Assembly (NCBI GenBank): GCA_016716325.1
Contig: JADJWO010000001.1
Location: forward strand, 1,426,001-1,490,000
Reading direction: 5' to 3'
Source: Nitrosomonadales bacterium
GTDB lineage: Bacteria; Pseudomonadota; Gammaproteobacteria; Burkholderiales; Gallionellaceae
Length of the DNA stretch: 64,000 nucleotides
Notes under the pieces: model-generated
Told to the model about the DNA's origin: nothing
What the model saw: the letters and a program-made list of their open reading frames with translations, nothing else
Databases searched by the model: none
Made by a program: the position numbers and the translations under genes
Part shown: positions 1 to 8,040 of the stretch, in pieces
Layout: every line of letters starts with the position of its first letter
How positions within the stretch are numbered: position 1 is the first letter of the stretch

Positions 1-151
1 GCTTCGCGCTGGCCAGCGCGGCGGCGATGGCGCTCACACTGCCGGGCGGCAGGGCCATCATCGTCGCCATCGCGGCGCAGAATTTCAGGAAGGCGCGGCG
101 GCTGATGCCCTGCTGCGCGAGTCGTTCTCCCAAGGTTTCACGTTCGTTCAT
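1..151 (-). CDS. NiFe hydrogenase small subunit, N-terminal fragment
   Basis: Only the first 50 residues are in the window; the gene continues off the left edge. The N-terminus carries a twin-arginine signal (SRRAFLKFC, residues 18-26) followed by a hydrophobic stretch and small residues. This is the leader typical of the small, FeS-cluster subunit of periplasm-facing uptake hydrogenases (HyaA/HoxK/HupS family), which the Tat system exports together with the large subunit. The ATG at 149-151 is preceded by AGAGG about 7 bases upstream. Its neighbours, a HupH-type protein, a HyaD-type protease and hypCD, support the call. None of the cluster-binding cysteines can be seen here, so the subgroup cannot be fixed. 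Confidence 0.8.
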   Translation of the reverse strand, partial: MNERETLGERLAQQGISRRAFLKFCAAMATMMALPPGSVSAIAAALASAK

Positions 152-168
152 CTTAAAACCTCTTTTCA

Positions 169-326
169 TCCACGAAAAACACGAAAGTCACGAAATGGGG
201 CCAGGCGAAAGCTCGCAAACAAGCCAGTTGGCCGCACATGTTGGTGCGACTCATCCAATCGGATGATGGATGCCGGCCGTTGTATTCGCCATGAATCTGT
301 TCGAGCTGTTCGTGTCTTTCGTGGAC
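169..326. repeat. Inverted repeat of the TCCACGAA family, copy 1
   Basis: The left arm at 169-195 begins TCCACGAAAAACACGAAAG. The right arm at 308-326 (GTTCGTGTCTTTCGTGGAC) is its near-perfect reverse complement. The 110 bases between them have no recognisable gene. The element fills most of the gap between the HupH-type gene and the hydrogenase small subunit. Related copies with shorter centres lie at 28066-28132 and 50661-50722. Confidence 0.7.
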
Positions 327-343
327 AGCAGGGTTTTTCAGGT

Positions 344-745
344 TCATGGCTGCTGCTCGTCGTTGAGTCGGGCGCGCAACCGTTCCAGCCCGGCATCGAT
401 GTCTTCCTGCTGGCTCCGGACGATCTCCGGAACGGCAGCGACCTCCAGCGTATCGGCGACGATGTCGCCCTCGACGTTGTAATGCGTCACCCACCACACG
501 CCGGGATAGCCGGTCTCGACGACCTCGCTCGGCCCGATCGCCTCGATGCGGATCGACACCTCGCCCTGTCCCAGCCACTGGCGCAACTGTTCGTATTCGC
601 CGGGAGCCAGCGGCAGGCTGTTCAGGTCGATGATGCCAGTCGTCCCGTCGTGCGCCAGTCTCTCCAGATGCGCGGCGATCTCGGCCAGCAATGCGCGCAG
701 GTTGCCGATGGAATGGTCTTCGTCGGGCCGGATGGGAATGGTCAT
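344..745 (-). CDS. HupH/HyaF-type hydrogenase expression/formation protein
   Basis: This is a 133-residue protein resembling the C-terminal domain of the HupH/HyaF family, which assists maturation or assembly of uptake NiFe hydrogenases, probably through the small subunit. The segment with GYPGVWWVTHYN (about residues 80-91) is characteristic. Family members of the HyaF kind are usually about twice this length, so this looks like a single-domain version. The start is the ATG at 743-745, which overlaps the TGA of the upstream protease gene (ATGA), implying translational coupling. A longer reading frame extends upstream but lies inside the protease gene. Exact biochemical role is not known for the family. 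Confidence 0.7.
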   Translation of the reverse strand: MTIPIRPDEDHSIGNLRALLAEIAAHLERLAHDGTTGIIDLNSLPLAPGEYEQLRQWLGQGEVSIRIEAIGPSEVVETGYPGVWWVTHYNVEGDIVADTLEVAAVPEIVRSQQEDIDAGLERLRARLNDEQQP

Positions 746-1221
746 GTCTGCCACGCCTCGACCAGTTGCAACGCATGGGAGCATGCGCGGGGGAGCGCGG
801 TGGCAACGGCGGGCGACGGTGTCTCGCCCCACTCGATGTCCTGCGGCTGGATGCCGATCAGCGCGCGCCGCGACGGCAGTCGGTCGGCGAGCCGGGCGAT
901 GGACAGCAGGTCGATCAGGCTGACCTCGTGCACGCTGCACCTGCGGTTGCCGCCGATGAACGCGTCCATCTCCTCGCCCTCGAACACCCGGGTCGCGCCG
1001 GGTTCACCGTCGAATCGCGCGGCGTCGATCACGATCAGTTGCGCGGCATCCTCGATCGCGCCGGCCAGTGTGAAGCTCAACGTGCCACCGTCCATCAGTT
1101 CGATGTCATCGCGTCCCGCCATCCGTTCGGCCAGCATCCGTACCGCATGGACACCCGCACCCTCGTCTTGCAACAGGGAATTGCCGATGCCGAGAATCAG
1201 TGTCTTGCGGCGTTCACTCAT
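742..1221 (-). CDS. hyaD: Hydrogenase maturation protease (HyaD/HupD family)
   Basis: A 159-residue endopeptidase of the M52 family, which trims the C-terminus of the hydrogenase large subunit once nickel is inserted. The N-terminal signature LGIGNSLLQDEGAG is intact, and the three likely nickel-sensing ligands are present: Glu20, Asp66 in VIDAARF, and His97 in SVHEVS. Length matches the family (about 160-200). It is the first gene of the leftward hydrogenase-side operon and overlaps the HupH-type gene by 4 bases. No clear Shine-Dalgarno precedes the ATG. It starts 81 bases from hypC, which runs the other way, so the two units share a control region. Confidence 0.88.
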   Translation of the reverse strand: MSERRKTLILGIGNSLLQDEGAGVHAVRMLAERMAGRDDIELMDGGTLSFTLAGAIEDAAQLIVIDAARFDGEPGATRVFEGEEMDAFIGGNRRCSVHEVSLIDLLSIARLADRLPSRRALIGIQPQDIEWGETPSPAVATALPRACSHALQLVEAWQT

Positions 1222-1247
1222 GATGTCAAGAATGGCGAGCAGGCGAC

Positions 1248-1277
1248 GTGTTCAATCTAGCATTAGAATGTGAACAC
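1248..1277. promoter_or_regulatory. Inverted repeat in the hyaD-hypC divergent region, possible operator
   Basis: GTGTTCA at 1248-1254 and TGAACAC at 1271-1277 form a perfect 7-base inverted repeat with a 16-base spacer, so the half-sites are about two helical turns apart. It sits in the short region between two divergent hydrogenase units and would suit a dimeric regulator. No matching sigma-54 or clear sigma-70 promoter was found beside it, so function is inferred from position only. Confidence 0.3.
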
Positions 1278-1302
1278 TTCAATCAACCTTTGGGATTATT
1301 TC

Positions 1303-1536
1303 ATGTGCCTCGGCATCCCCATGCAGATCACCAGCATCGACGGTTATAACGCCCGCTGCGAAGCACGGGGCGTGACGCGCGAAGTCAGCCTGTTCCTGTT
1401 GCAGGACGAGCCGCTGGCGGTGGGCGACTACGTCATCGTGCATGTCGGCTACGCGATCCAGAAATTGACCGAACAGGAAGCGCATTCGACCTGGGAATTG
1501 CTCGACGAACTGCTGGCCGCCGGGGCCGCATCCTGA
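1303..1536 (+). CDS. hypC: Hydrogenase assembly chaperone HypC
   Basis: A 77-residue HypC/HupF-family protein that binds the Fe(CN)2CO fragment with HypD and delivers it to the hydrogenase large-subunit precursor. The start is set by the conserved MCLGIP N-terminus, in which Cys2 is essential; an in-frame start 11 codons earlier would bury this cysteine, so it is rejected. The C-terminal half has the usual GDYVIVHVGYAI segment and ends in a helical region. The gene overlaps hypD by one base (TGATG). No hypA, hypB, hypE or hypF lies beside it. Confidence 0.93.
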   Translation: MCLGIPMQITSIDGYNARCEARGVTREVSLFLLQDEPLAVGDYVIVHVGYAIQKLTEQEAHSTWELLDELLAAGAAS

Positions 1537-2636
1537 TGACGGGCGCGCGTGACTGGCTGGAAAGGATACGCGCGCTGCCGCTCGACCGGCGCGTACGCAT
1601 CATGAACGTGTGCGGCGGGCATGAGCGCTCGATCACGATGGCGGGCCTGCGCGGCGCGCTGCCGCAGAATGTGGAACTGATCCCCGGCCCCGGTTGCCCG
1701 GTGTGCGTGTGCCCCGAGGAGGATGTGTACCTGGCGATGCAGATGGCGTTGCGGGCGGGCGTGATCCTGGTCGCGTTCGGCGACATGCTGCGCGTGCCGG
1801 TGAACGTGCCGAAATCGGAACCCCGTTCCCTGGAACAGGCCAAGGCCGCCGGCGCCGACGTGCGCCCGATCTCCAGCCCGCAGGAAGCGGTAAGGATCGC
1901 CCGTGAGAATCCCGGACGGCAGGTGGTGTTCTTCGCGGCGGGATTCGAGACCACCACTGCGCCGGTCGCGGCGATGCTGCTCGAAGGCATACCGGACAAT
2001 CTGCTGTTGCTGCTGTCGTGCCGCCTGACCTGGCCTGCCGTGGCGATGCTGCTGGATTCCGGCACGCCCGGGTTCAACGCGCTGATCGCGCCCGGTCACG
2101 TTGCCACCGTGATGGGGCCGGAGGAATGGTCGTTCGTGGTGGACAAACACGGCCTCCCCGCTGCGGTCGCCGGCTTCACACCGCTATCGCTGCTGGCGGC
2201 GATCTATTCGGTGCTGCGCCAGCTGATCGAGGGCAAGCGGTTCCTGGACAACTGTTACCCGGAAGCGGTACGTCCCGGCGGCAATCCTGCGGCGCAAGCG
2301 CTGCTGGCGCAGGCGTTGCAAGTGGTCGATGCCAACTGGCGCGGCATCGGCATCATTCCGGCGTCTGGATATGCGCTTGCGCCGCGTTTCGAACAGTACG
2401 ATGCGCGCAAACTGTTCGGCGCGCTCGAAAAGGAAGGACGCAAGCGGGTCGGCGAAATGCCGCCGGGCTGCGACTGCGCGCGCGTGGTACTGGGCAGGAT
2501 CTATCCGAACGAATGCAGGCTGTACGACAAGGCCTGCACGCCTCGCACGCCGGTCGGTCCCTGCATGGTATCCGACGAAGGCGCCTGCCGGATCTGGCGA
2601 TCGGGCGGTGTCAGCGCAAGCTCAGTATCGGCTTGA
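1536..2636 (+). CDS. hypD: Hydrogenase formation protein HypD
   Basis: A 366-residue FeS scaffold protein on which the Fe(CN)2CO group is assembled with HypC and HypE. Conserved motifs are intact: VCGGHE (Cys26-Glu30), PGPGCPVCV with Cys54 and Cys57, GFETTTAP, and a C-terminal run of cysteines for the 4Fe-4S cluster (CDCAR, NECRLYDKAC, PCMVSDEGAC). Length is normal. The last 26 bases overlap the 3' end of the convergent rlpA gene. HypE, its usual partner, is not next to it, so the remaining hyp genes must lie elsewhere if the pathway is complete. Confidence 0.95.
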   Translation: MTGARDWLERIRALPLDRRVRIMNVCGGHERSITMAGLRGALPQNVELIPGPGCPVCVCPEEDVYLAMQMALRAGVILVAFGDMLRVPVNVPKSEPRSLEQAKAAGADVRPISSPQEAVRIARENPGRQVVFFAAGFETTTAPVAAMLLEGIPDNLLLLLSCRLTWPAVAMLLDSGTPGFNALIAPGHVATVMGPEEWSFVVDKHGLPAAVAGFTPLSLLAAIYSVLRQLIEGKRFLDNCYPEAVRPGGNPAAQALLAQALQVVDANWRGIGIIPASGYALAPRFEQYDARKLFGALEKEGRKRVGEMPPGCDCARVVLGRIYPNECRLYDKACTPRTPVGPCMVSDEGACRIWRSGGVSASSVSA

Positions 2637-3516
2637 AGCCCAGTTTGTCCTTCAGACTCTCCGCACTGCTGCGCGCCTCGCTCTCACTGGCATACGGACC
2701 GAGATGCACGCGCACCAGACCGCCCTTTGAGAACAGTCCAAGCTTATTGCCGAGGTCGCCGAGTTCGGCACGCATCTTTGCCATGAAGCTCTCCGCCGCG
2801 TCTTCCGACTTGAATGCACCGAGCTGCAGATAGGTGTTGCCGACGGGCGCAGCCTTTTCCAGCGGCCGGGTCTGGACCGCATCCACCCTGGCGACGTGAT
2901 TGACGATCGCGTTCGGCCCCAGGCTTTCGACTTCGACTTCCGCGCTGCCGTTGCCGACGATACCGAGCTTGTGCGCGGCTGTATAGGAAAGGTCTATCAC
3001 GCGCTCATGCAGGAACGGGCCACGGTCGTTGACACGCACCACCACCGATTTCCCGTTCGCCACGTTGGTCACGCGCGCATAGCTGGGGATCGGCAGGATG
3101 GGATGGGCGGCCGTCATGCCGTACATGTCATACACCTCGCCGCTGGAGGTGCGCTGGCCGTGGAATTTCTTGCCATACCAGGAGGCGATGCCACGTTCCC
3201 TGAAATTCCCGACCACGGTCTTCGGCGTGTAGGTCTTGCCCAGCGCGACGTAGGGACGGTTGGCATAACGGTGCAGCGGCTCGTTGCGCGGCACGGCATC
3301 GGGGATATCGTCGAGGTTGGCCGGTATATCGGCACCGGGGCCGTCGCCGGCAAGATAACCGCCCCCGGGCGGGGCGGCAGGCGATGGAGCAGCGCCCACC
3401 GTGCGCGACTCGACCGGCGCGGGGGTGCTGCGCGTGGCCGCCTCGCGTTGCGGCACACTGCCGCAGGCAGCCAGCACCAGAGTTGCCAATGTCAGGATTG
3501 CGGTTTGCTTGATCAT
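2611..3516 (-). CDS. rlpA: Septal ring lytic transglycosylase RlpA, lipoprotein
   Basis: A 301-residue outer-membrane lipoprotein with a lipobox LAAC ending at Cys18, a proline-rich linker, a double-psi beta-barrel domain at about residues 105-195 (GIASWYGKKFHGQRTSSGE, and VRVNDRGPF further on) and a SPOR domain over about the last 75 residues that binds denuded glycan. Family members cleave glycan strands lacking peptides. It is the last gene of the rod-shape operon, nine bases after rodA, a common pairing in proteobacteria. Its 3' end overlaps hypD on the other strand by 26 bases. Confidence 0.92.
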   Translation of the reverse strand: MIKQTAILTLATLVLAACGSVPQREAATRSTPAPVESRTVGAAPSPAAPPGGGYLAGDGPGADIPANLDDIPDAVPRNEPLHRYANRPYVALGKTYTPKTVVGNFRERGIASWYGKKFHGQRTSSGEVYDMYGMTAAHPILPIPSYARVTNVANGKSVVVRVNDRGPFLHERVIDLSYTAAHKLGIVGNGSAEVEVESLGPNAIVNHVARVDAVQTRPLEKAAPVGNTYLQLGAFKSEDAAESFMAKMRAELGDLGNKLGLFSKGGLVRVHLGPYASESEARSSAESLKDKLGFKPILSLR

Positions 3517-3525
3517 GCGTATCTC

Positions 3526-4623
3526 CTAGGTCTTTACCAGTTTCTTGTGCGTCTCGATGCTCATCAGCATACCAAAACCCAGCAGCAGGGTCAGCATCGA
3601 CGTGCCGCCGTAACTCACCAATGGCAAGGGAACGCCGACCACCGGCAGGATGCCGCTGACCATGCCCATGTTGACGAACGCGTAGGTGGCGAAGGTCAGC
3701 GTGATGGAGCCGGCCATCAGGCGCGTGAAATAGGTGGAGGCATTGGCGGTGATGATGAAGCCACGCCCGATCACGAAGAAATACATCGCCAGCAGGATCA
3801 GGTTGCCCACCAGGCCGAACTCTTCCGAGTACACGGCGAAGATGAAATCGGTGGTGCGCTCCGGCAGGAAGTCGAGATGGGTCTGCGTGCCTTGCAGGTA
3901 GCCCTTGCCGAGTATGCCGCCCGACCCGACCGCGATGGTCGCCTGGATGGTGTGGTAACCCTTGCCCAGCGCGTCCTGCGAGGGGTCGAACAGCATCAGG
4001 ATGCGATGCCTCTGGTAATCGTGCAGCATCGACCACAGCACCGGCGCGCTGGCGAGCGCCGAGACAAACAGGCCGCCGATCACCTTCCAGCTGAGTCCGG
4101 CGAGGAACAATACGTAGAACCCGCTGGCAGAGATCAGGATCGCGGTGCCCAGGTCGGGCTGACGCGCGATCAGGGCCACCGGCACCAGCAGCAGCAACGC
4201 GGCGACGAAGTAATTCTTCAGCGTCAGCGTGGCTTCGTGCTTCTCGAAATACCAGGCCATCATCAGCGGCACGCCGATCTTCATCAGTTCGGACGGCTGG
4301 ATCGTGCCGATGCCGAGGTTCAGCCAGCGCCGCGCGCCGTGGCTGATCTCGCCGAACAGCGCCACGCCGATCAGCAACGCCATGCCGAGCATATAGATCG
4401 GCACGGCGGTACGCATCAGGTAGTGCAAGGGCAGGTTTGCGACCAGCCACATGCAAACCAGCGCCACCGTGATGTTGAACAACTGGCTCAGCGGCTTGCC
4501 CCAACCGGCATTGTCCGCGCTGTACAGCACCAGCAGGCTGACCATCAACAACAGCGCAAGGCCGAGCATCAGCGGCGGGTCGATGTGAGCGATGAAACGC
4601 TGCCATAGCTGTCGCCTAGTCAT
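3526..4623 (-). CDS. rodA: Rod shape-determining peptidoglycan polymerase RodA
   Basis: A 365-residue SEDS-family glycosyltransferase with about ten membrane segments that polymerises lipid II during elongation, working with PBP2. Recognisable segments include the RRWLNLG motif, YLQGTQTHLDFLPERTTDF and the C-terminal PLPLVSYGG. The start at 4623 is chosen because GAGGAGG lies 7 bases upstream; the reading frame opens 7 codons earlier, but that start would place the ribosome-binding site inside the gene. The start overlaps the mrdA stop by 8 bases. Confidence 0.95.
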   Translation of the reverse strand: MTRRQLWQRFIAHIDPPLMLGLALLLMVSLLVLYSADNAGWGKPLSQLFNITVALVCMWLVANLPLHYLMRTAVPIYMLGMALLIGVALFGEISHGARRWLNLGIGTIQPSELMKIGVPLMMAWYFEKHEATLTLKNYFVAALLLLVPVALIARQPDLGTAILISASGFYVLFLAGLSWKVIGGLFVSALASAPVLWSMLHDYQRHRILMLFDPSQDALGKGYHTIQATIAVGSGGILGKGYLQGTQTHLDFLPERTTDFIFAVYSEEFGLVGNLILLAMYFFVIGRGFIITANASTYFTRLMAGSITLTFATYAFVNMGMVSGILPVVGVPLPLVSYGGTSMLTLLLGFGMLMSIETHKKLVKT

Positions 4624-6514
4624 TCTCGCCCTCCTCGCCGGCATTGTCCGGCAACGGCTCGGGCTCCTTGCCGAGCAGGTAATAGTCCATCACCTTGCGC
4701 GCGATCGGCGCCGCCGTGCCGCCGCCGTGCCCGCCGTTCTCGGCCAGCACCACCAGCGCGATCTTCGGCTGCTCGGCCGGCGCGAACGCGATGAACCATG
4801 CGTGGTCGCGGTGCCGTTCGTCGAGCTTGCTGGCGTCGTACTTCTCGCCCTGTTTCATGCCGACCACCTGTGCCGTGCCGGTCTTGCCGGCAATATGATA
4901 CGGTGCGCCGGCGGCAGCTTGTGCGGCTGTACCGCCCGGCTGCGTGACCGCCGCCATGGCGCGCTTGACCAGATCAAGATGCGCCGGATTGAGTTTCAGG
5001 TCTGTTTCCGGCTTGCTTACGATCAGGCGGCTCTGGCCATCGGACGATCTGCGCACCTCCCTGACCAGGTGCGGACGATAAGCGATCCCGTTGTTCGCCA
5101 GCGTCGCGGTGGCATAGGCCAGCTGCATCGGCGTCACCAGACTGTAGCCCTGCCCGATGCCCACCGATACGGTATCGCCCGTGTACCATTTTTGCTTGTA
5201 GCGACGCATCTTCCATTCCTGTGACGGCAGGAGGCCGGATGTCTCGCCTTCCAGGTCGATGCCGGTCTTCTTGCCGAAGTTGAAGCGCGACAGGAAGCCA
5301 TGGATATTGTCGATGCCCATATCGACCGCGAGTCCGTAATAGTAGGTGTCGCAGGAGATGACGATGGATTTGAACATGTCCACGCTGCCGTGCCCGCCCG
5401 CTTTCCAGTCGCGGTACCGGTGGCTGCTGCCCGGCAGGGTGAAGTAGCCCGGATCGCTGATGGTGCGGCCCGGCGAACGCGTGCCGTAATACAGTCCGGC
5501 CAGCGCCATGAACGGTTTGATGGTGGAGCCGGATGGATACTGGCCGCGCAACGCGCGGTTGTTGAGCGGATGGTCGGGAGAATTGTTCAACTCGTCCCAG
5601 CTTTCCGAATCGATCCCGTCGATGAACAGGCTGGGGTCATAACCCGGCTTGCTGACGAAGGCCAGCACCTCGCCGTTGTTCGGGTCGATCGCCACCAGCG
5701 CGCCGCGGTAATTGCCGAACGACTGCTCGGCGATCTCCTGCAGTTTTGCATCGATACTCAACACCAGCGTATTGCCGGAAGACGGCGGGGTGCGCGACAA
5801 CATGCGCACCGCGCGTCCCGCAGAATCGACTTCCACCTGCTCGATACCGGTGACGCCGTGCAGTTCGTTCTCGTAACTCTGTTCCAGGCCGACCTTGCCG
5901 ATGTAGTCCGAGCCGCGATAGTTGGCCGCCAGGTCGTTCTCCTCGAGCTGCTGGACGTCGGTCTCGTTGATGCGCCCGACATAACCGATCAAATGGGCGG
6001 TCTTCTCGCCGAACGGATAATCGCGGAACAGGCGTGCCTTGATCTCGACGCCGGGAAAACGGAATTGCTGCGCGGCAAACCGCGCGACCTCCTCGTCATC
6101 GAGCCGGCTGCGTATCACCAGCGATTCGAAATCATGCCGTTCGGCGAGCAGTTTTCTGAAGCGCTTGCGATCCTTGGGTGTGATCGCAACCAGCGCGGAC
6201 AGATCGTTGATCGTGGTCTCCATGTCATGAACCTTGCTGGGCGTGATTTCCAGCGTGTAGCCGGAATAGTTCTGCGCCAGCACTACGCCGTTGCGGTCGA
6301 GGATCAGGCCGCGATTCGGCACGATGGGCACGACGGAGATGCGGTTGCTCTCCGCCAGCGTCTGGTAATAGTCGTGACGCACCGTTTGCAGATAGACAAA
6401 GCGCGCCAGCAGGATCGCCAGCAGCAGCAGGACGAAGCCGATACTGATGGCCAGCCGCAGCCGGAAGTAGAAGATCTCGCGCAGGTGGTTCCGGAGTTCG
6501 ACGTGCTGCTTCAT
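4616..6514 (-). CDS. mrdA: Penicillin-binding protein 2 (elongation transpeptidase)
   Basis: A 632-residue class B PBP that crosslinks peptidoglycan in the elongasome. An N-terminal membrane anchor (about 19-44) is followed by the pedestal domain and a transpeptidase domain with all three active-site motifs: Ser330-x-x-Lys333 (SGSTIKPF), SCD at 387-389, and KTGTA from Lys544. Length matches the family. It lies between mreD (4-base overlap) and rodA (8-base overlap), so the elongation genes are translationally coupled. The acidic C-terminal tail (EGEND) is unremarkable. Confidence 0.96.
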   Translation of the reverse strand: MKQHVELRNHLREIFYFRLRLAISIGFVLLLLAILLARFVYLQTVRHDYYQTLAESNRISVVPIVPNRGLILDRNGVVLAQNYSGYTLEITPSKVHDMETTINDLSALVAITPKDRKRFRKLLAERHDFESLVIRSRLDDEEVARFAAQQFRFPGVEIKARLFRDYPFGEKTAHLIGYVGRINETDVQQLEENDLAANYRGSDYIGKVGLEQSYENELHGVTGIEQVEVDSAGRAVRMLSRTPPSSGNTLVLSIDAKLQEIAEQSFGNYRGALVAIDPNNGEVLAFVSKPGYDPSLFIDGIDSESWDELNNSPDHPLNNRALRGQYPSGSTIKPFMALAGLYYGTRSPGRTISDPGYFTLPGSSHRYRDWKAGGHGSVDMFKSIVISCDTYYYGLAVDMGIDNIHGFLSRFNFGKKTGIDLEGETSGLLPSQEWKMRRYKQKWYTGDTVSVGIGQGYSLVTPMQLAYATATLANNGIAYRPHLVREVRRSSDGQSRLIVSKPETDLKLNPAHLDLVKRAMAAVTQPGGTAAQAAAGAPYHIAGKTGTAQVVGMKQGEKYDASKLDERHRDHAWFIAFAPAEQPKIALVVLAENGGHGGGTAAPIARKVMDYYLLGKEPEPLPDNAGEEGEND

Positions 6515-7029
6515 GGGCGGTCACGGTCCACGCGCAATTGCCGTATCGCCTGGAACATGACGCTGAGCGGCGCCCACAACAAGGTCGAGGTCAGACAACC
6601 GAGGAAGTATGACCATACCACATAGCCGTTCAACTGCCAGTGCACCAGCGCGTACACCACGTAGGTCGCCACGAAGATGCCGAACACCTGCACGGTCTGC
6701 TGGCGCAGTTCGAACATCTGCAGGCGGCGATGCAGCACCACGCCGCCGAAAGCAAGCAACGTATAAGCCAGCGCGTGCTGCCCGAACAGGCTGGCATCAG
6801 CCACATCGGCGAATATCCCGACCATCCACGCCATCCCGATACCGACGCGCATCGGCTTGTGCATGCACCAGTACAGCAGTACCACCGCGACGAAATCCGG
6901 GCGTAGCGCCAACCAGACGCCTTCCCACGGCAGGGCGTTCAGGAACAGCGCCAACAGCACACTCGACACGATGAAGGTGTTGCCGACCGGGCGCTGGATT
7001 TCGGGATTGTCGGGCGAGGAATAAGGCAT
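6511..7029 (-). CDS. mreD: Rod shape-determining membrane protein MreD
   Basis: A 172-residue protein with about five to six hydrophobic segments, matching MreD in size and topology. MreD is an inner-membrane component of the elongasome that interacts with MreC. Sequence conservation in this family is low; the call rests on topology and on its position between mreC (1-base overlap) and mrdA (ATGA overlap). Confidence 0.9.
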   Translation of the reverse strand: MPYSSPDNPEIQRPVGNTFIVSSVLLALFLNALPWEGVWLALRPDFVAVVLLYWCMHKPMRVGIGMAWMVGIFADVADASLFGQHALAYTLLAFGGVVLHRRLQMFELRQQTVQVFGIFVATYVVYALVHWQLNGYVVWSYFLGCLTSTLLWAPLSVMFQAIRQLRVDRDRP

Positions 7030-7958
7030 CAGTCAGCCCCCCGCTTCTTTTTCGCGGTCTTCTTTCCGCCCTTGCCGCGACTCTCGGCAGGCGGCTCCTC
7101 CGCCGGGCGTTCCGGCAACATGGGCAGACCTGACAGGATCAGCAGATGGCGGTTATTGTCCACGCCGGCCAGCGGCATACAGGTGACGCGCGCGAAAGGG
7201 TAGGCATCGTCGCGTTCGATCTTCTCCACCCTGGCGACCGGGATGCCCGGCGGGTAGACTCCGTCTATGCCGGATGTGACCAGCATGTCGCCATTCCGGA
7301 TGTCGGCACTGACCGGCATATAACGCAGCGACAACTGGCTGGTATCGCCCGCACCGAATACGATGGTGCGCAACCCGTTGCGCAGAATCTGCACCGGCAC
7401 GGCATGGTTCTTTTCCGTGACCAGCGTCACCTCGGCAAGTTCCGGGTAGACGCGGGTGACCTGTCCCACGATCCCCTTGTCGTCCATGACCACCTGTCCT
7501 GCCTGCACCTGCGCGTTGACACCTTTGTTGACAAGCATCTTGCGCCTGAAGATGTCCCGTTCGGCATACACGATCTCGACCGGTTGCGCCGAATATTCGC
7601 CGCGCTGCGGCAGCGCCAGCAGATCGCGCAATTGCCCGTTCTCCTGTTGCAGCGCCTGTAATTGCAGCAATTGCGCCGCATCAACCCGATGCTGCTGATG
7701 CAGCGACTGGTTATCGTCTATCAGCCTGTGCTGGGTGGTAAAGAAATCGCTGGTATGCCGCCACACCTCGCCCGGCATGGCTGCCAGTTGCTGTACCGGC
7801 GCAACCAGCACCGACAGCGTGCTGCGAGTGGATTCCAGATAGCGGTAACGCGCATCGACGAACAGCAACAGCAGGGAAAGTACCGCAAAGAACACCAGTC
7901 GCACCGCAGGGCTGGGCCCGCGATTGAAAAACTGGAAGGATTGCGTATTGTCGATCAT
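7029..7958 (-). CDS. mreC: Rod shape-determining protein MreC
   Basis: A 309-residue bitopic protein with a membrane segment near residues 18-36, a Gln/Leu-rich coiled coil at about 70-110, two beta-barrel subdomains and a Lys-rich C-terminal tail (KGGKKTAKKKRGAD). It scaffolds PBP2-RodA activation in the periplasm. The ATG at 7956-7958 has no Shine-Dalgarno of its own. Instead it overlaps, as ATGA, the stop of a short upstream reading frame (7955-8020) that does have one, suggesting translational coupling. No in-frame ATG, GTG or TTG start codon was found between this ATG and the upstream mreB gene. Confidence 0.94.
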   Translation of the reverse strand: MIDNTQSFQFFNRGPSPAVRLVFFAVLSLLLLFVDARYRYLESTRSTLSVLVAPVQQLAAMPGEVWRHTSDFFTTQHRLIDDNQSLHQQHRVDAAQLLQLQALQQENGQLRDLLALPQRGEYSAQPVEIVYAERDIFRRKMLVNKGVNAQVQAGQVVMDDKGIVGQVTRVYPELAEVTLVTEKNHAVPVQILRNGLRTIVFGAGDTSQLSLRYMPVSADIRNGDMLVTSGIDGVYPPGIPVARVEKIERDDAYPFARVTCMPLAGVDNNRHLLILSGLPMLPERPAEEPPAESRGKGGKKTAKKKRGAD

Positions 7959-8020
7959 CTGGAATGGTGTGCAGAAAGCCGGGAGCTGCGCGTCAAGAAC
8001 GTTTCCCGCTTCCGCCCCAT
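7955..8020 (-). CDS. Possible 21-residue leader peptide upstream of mreC
   Basis: An ATG at 8018-8020 is preceded by AGGAGGTG at 8024-8031, the best Shine-Dalgarno in this operon, with 5 bases between AGGAGG and ATG. It opens a 21-codon frame, rich in Arg, Ser and His, whose TGA overlaps the mreC ATG. The product resembles nothing I recognise, and its function may simply be to bring ribosomes to mreC. It could also be a chance frame using a strong site left behind by a shift of the mreC start. Confidence 0.35.
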   Translation of the reverse strand: MGRKRETFLTRSSRLSAHHSR

Positions 8021-8040
8021 CCCCACCTCCTGAAATTCAT

